5,434 bases of DNA from an uncultured Caulobacteraceae bacterium (GTDB lineage Bacteria; Pseudomonadota; Alphaproteobacteria; Caulobacterales; TH1-2). Under the pieces are notes generated by a model that saw only the letters and a program-made list of their open reading frames with translations, searched no databases and had not been told where the DNA came from. A program made the translations under genes and the position numbers. Positions 5,374-5,434 of the stretch are shown here, piece after piece; position 1 is the stretch's first letter, and the number at the start of each line of letters is the position of its first letter. The stretch is taken from the NCBI GenBank assembly GCA_937967425.1, contig CALBST010000154.1, forward strand, positions 1-5,434, written 5' to 3'.

Positions 5374-5434
5374 TGGATAAGCACACACCCGAGAGGCCTT
5401 ACAACGTCCTCTTCCTTTGCACGGGCAACTCCGC
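5373..5434 (+). CDS. arsC: Arsenate reductase, low-molecular-weight phosphatase type, 3' end cut by window
   Basis: Only the first 20 codons are present. The product begins MDKHTPERPYNVLFLCTGNS and continues with a codon starting GC, consistent with Ala. VLFLCTGNS-A is the start of the CX5R P-loop of the low-molecular-weight tyrosine phosphatase fold, with the catalytic cysteine at residue 16. In arsenic operons this fold is the thioredoxin- or glutaredoxin-linked arsenate reductase, which turns As(V) into As(III) for export. The position directly after arsR, with a one-base overlap, supports that over a true phosphatase. The P-loop Arg and the later redox cysteines lie outside the window, so the electron donor class cannot be told. 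Confidence 0.85.
   Translation, partial: MDKHTPERPYNVLFLCTGNS

Overview
The window is a GC-rich, tightly packed piece of an arsenic-resistance locus. It most likely comes from an alphaproteobacterium. I infer this from the codon use, the ars gene style, the compact DksA/TraR-like protein and an apparently leaderless regulator gene; I could not check it by database search. There are eight protein genes, two of them cut by the window edges. I see no tRNA, rRNA, CRISPR array, insertion sequence or origin, and no gene-free stretch longer than about 80 bases.

Left block (1-4582, + strand): an ArsR-type repressor lacking its N-terminus; a two-Rossmann FAD/NAD(P)H flavoprotein with a cysteine-rich tail; a 12-helix MFS exporter (ArsK-like); a single-cysteine OsmC-family protein; and a circularly permuted ATP-grasp ligase related to glutathionylspermidine synthase. 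The last four genes overlap or nearly touch (4-base overlap, 14-base overlap, 4-base gap), so they are almost certainly one transcript. A hairpin sits between the repressor and the flavoprotein, and a very strong 12-bp hairpin lies just inside the exporter gene. Both could tune expression within the operon.

Middle (4586-4924, - strand): a small C4 zinc-finger DksA/TraR-like protein, convergent with the ATP-grasp gene and only 3 bases from it.

Right block (4925-5434, + strand): a 77-base divergent intergenic region with a promoter and a clear ArsR-type inverted repeat. It is followed by a second ArsR-type repressor and the first 20 codons of a low-molecular-weight-phosphatase-type arsenate reductase (ArsC), which runs out of the window.

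Working model (inference): both repressors sense As(III) or Sb(III) through C-terminal cysteines. The right operon starts the classical arsenate reduction pathway. The left operon looks like an accessory module in which a flavoprotein may oxidise or reduce an arsenical or thiol, an MFS protein exports a product, an OsmC protein handles thiol or peroxide chemistry, and an ATP-grasp ligase makes an amide or peptide bond, perhaps on a thiol. The flavoprotein + MFS + OsmC + ATP-grasp set is the best candidate here for an undescribed system.
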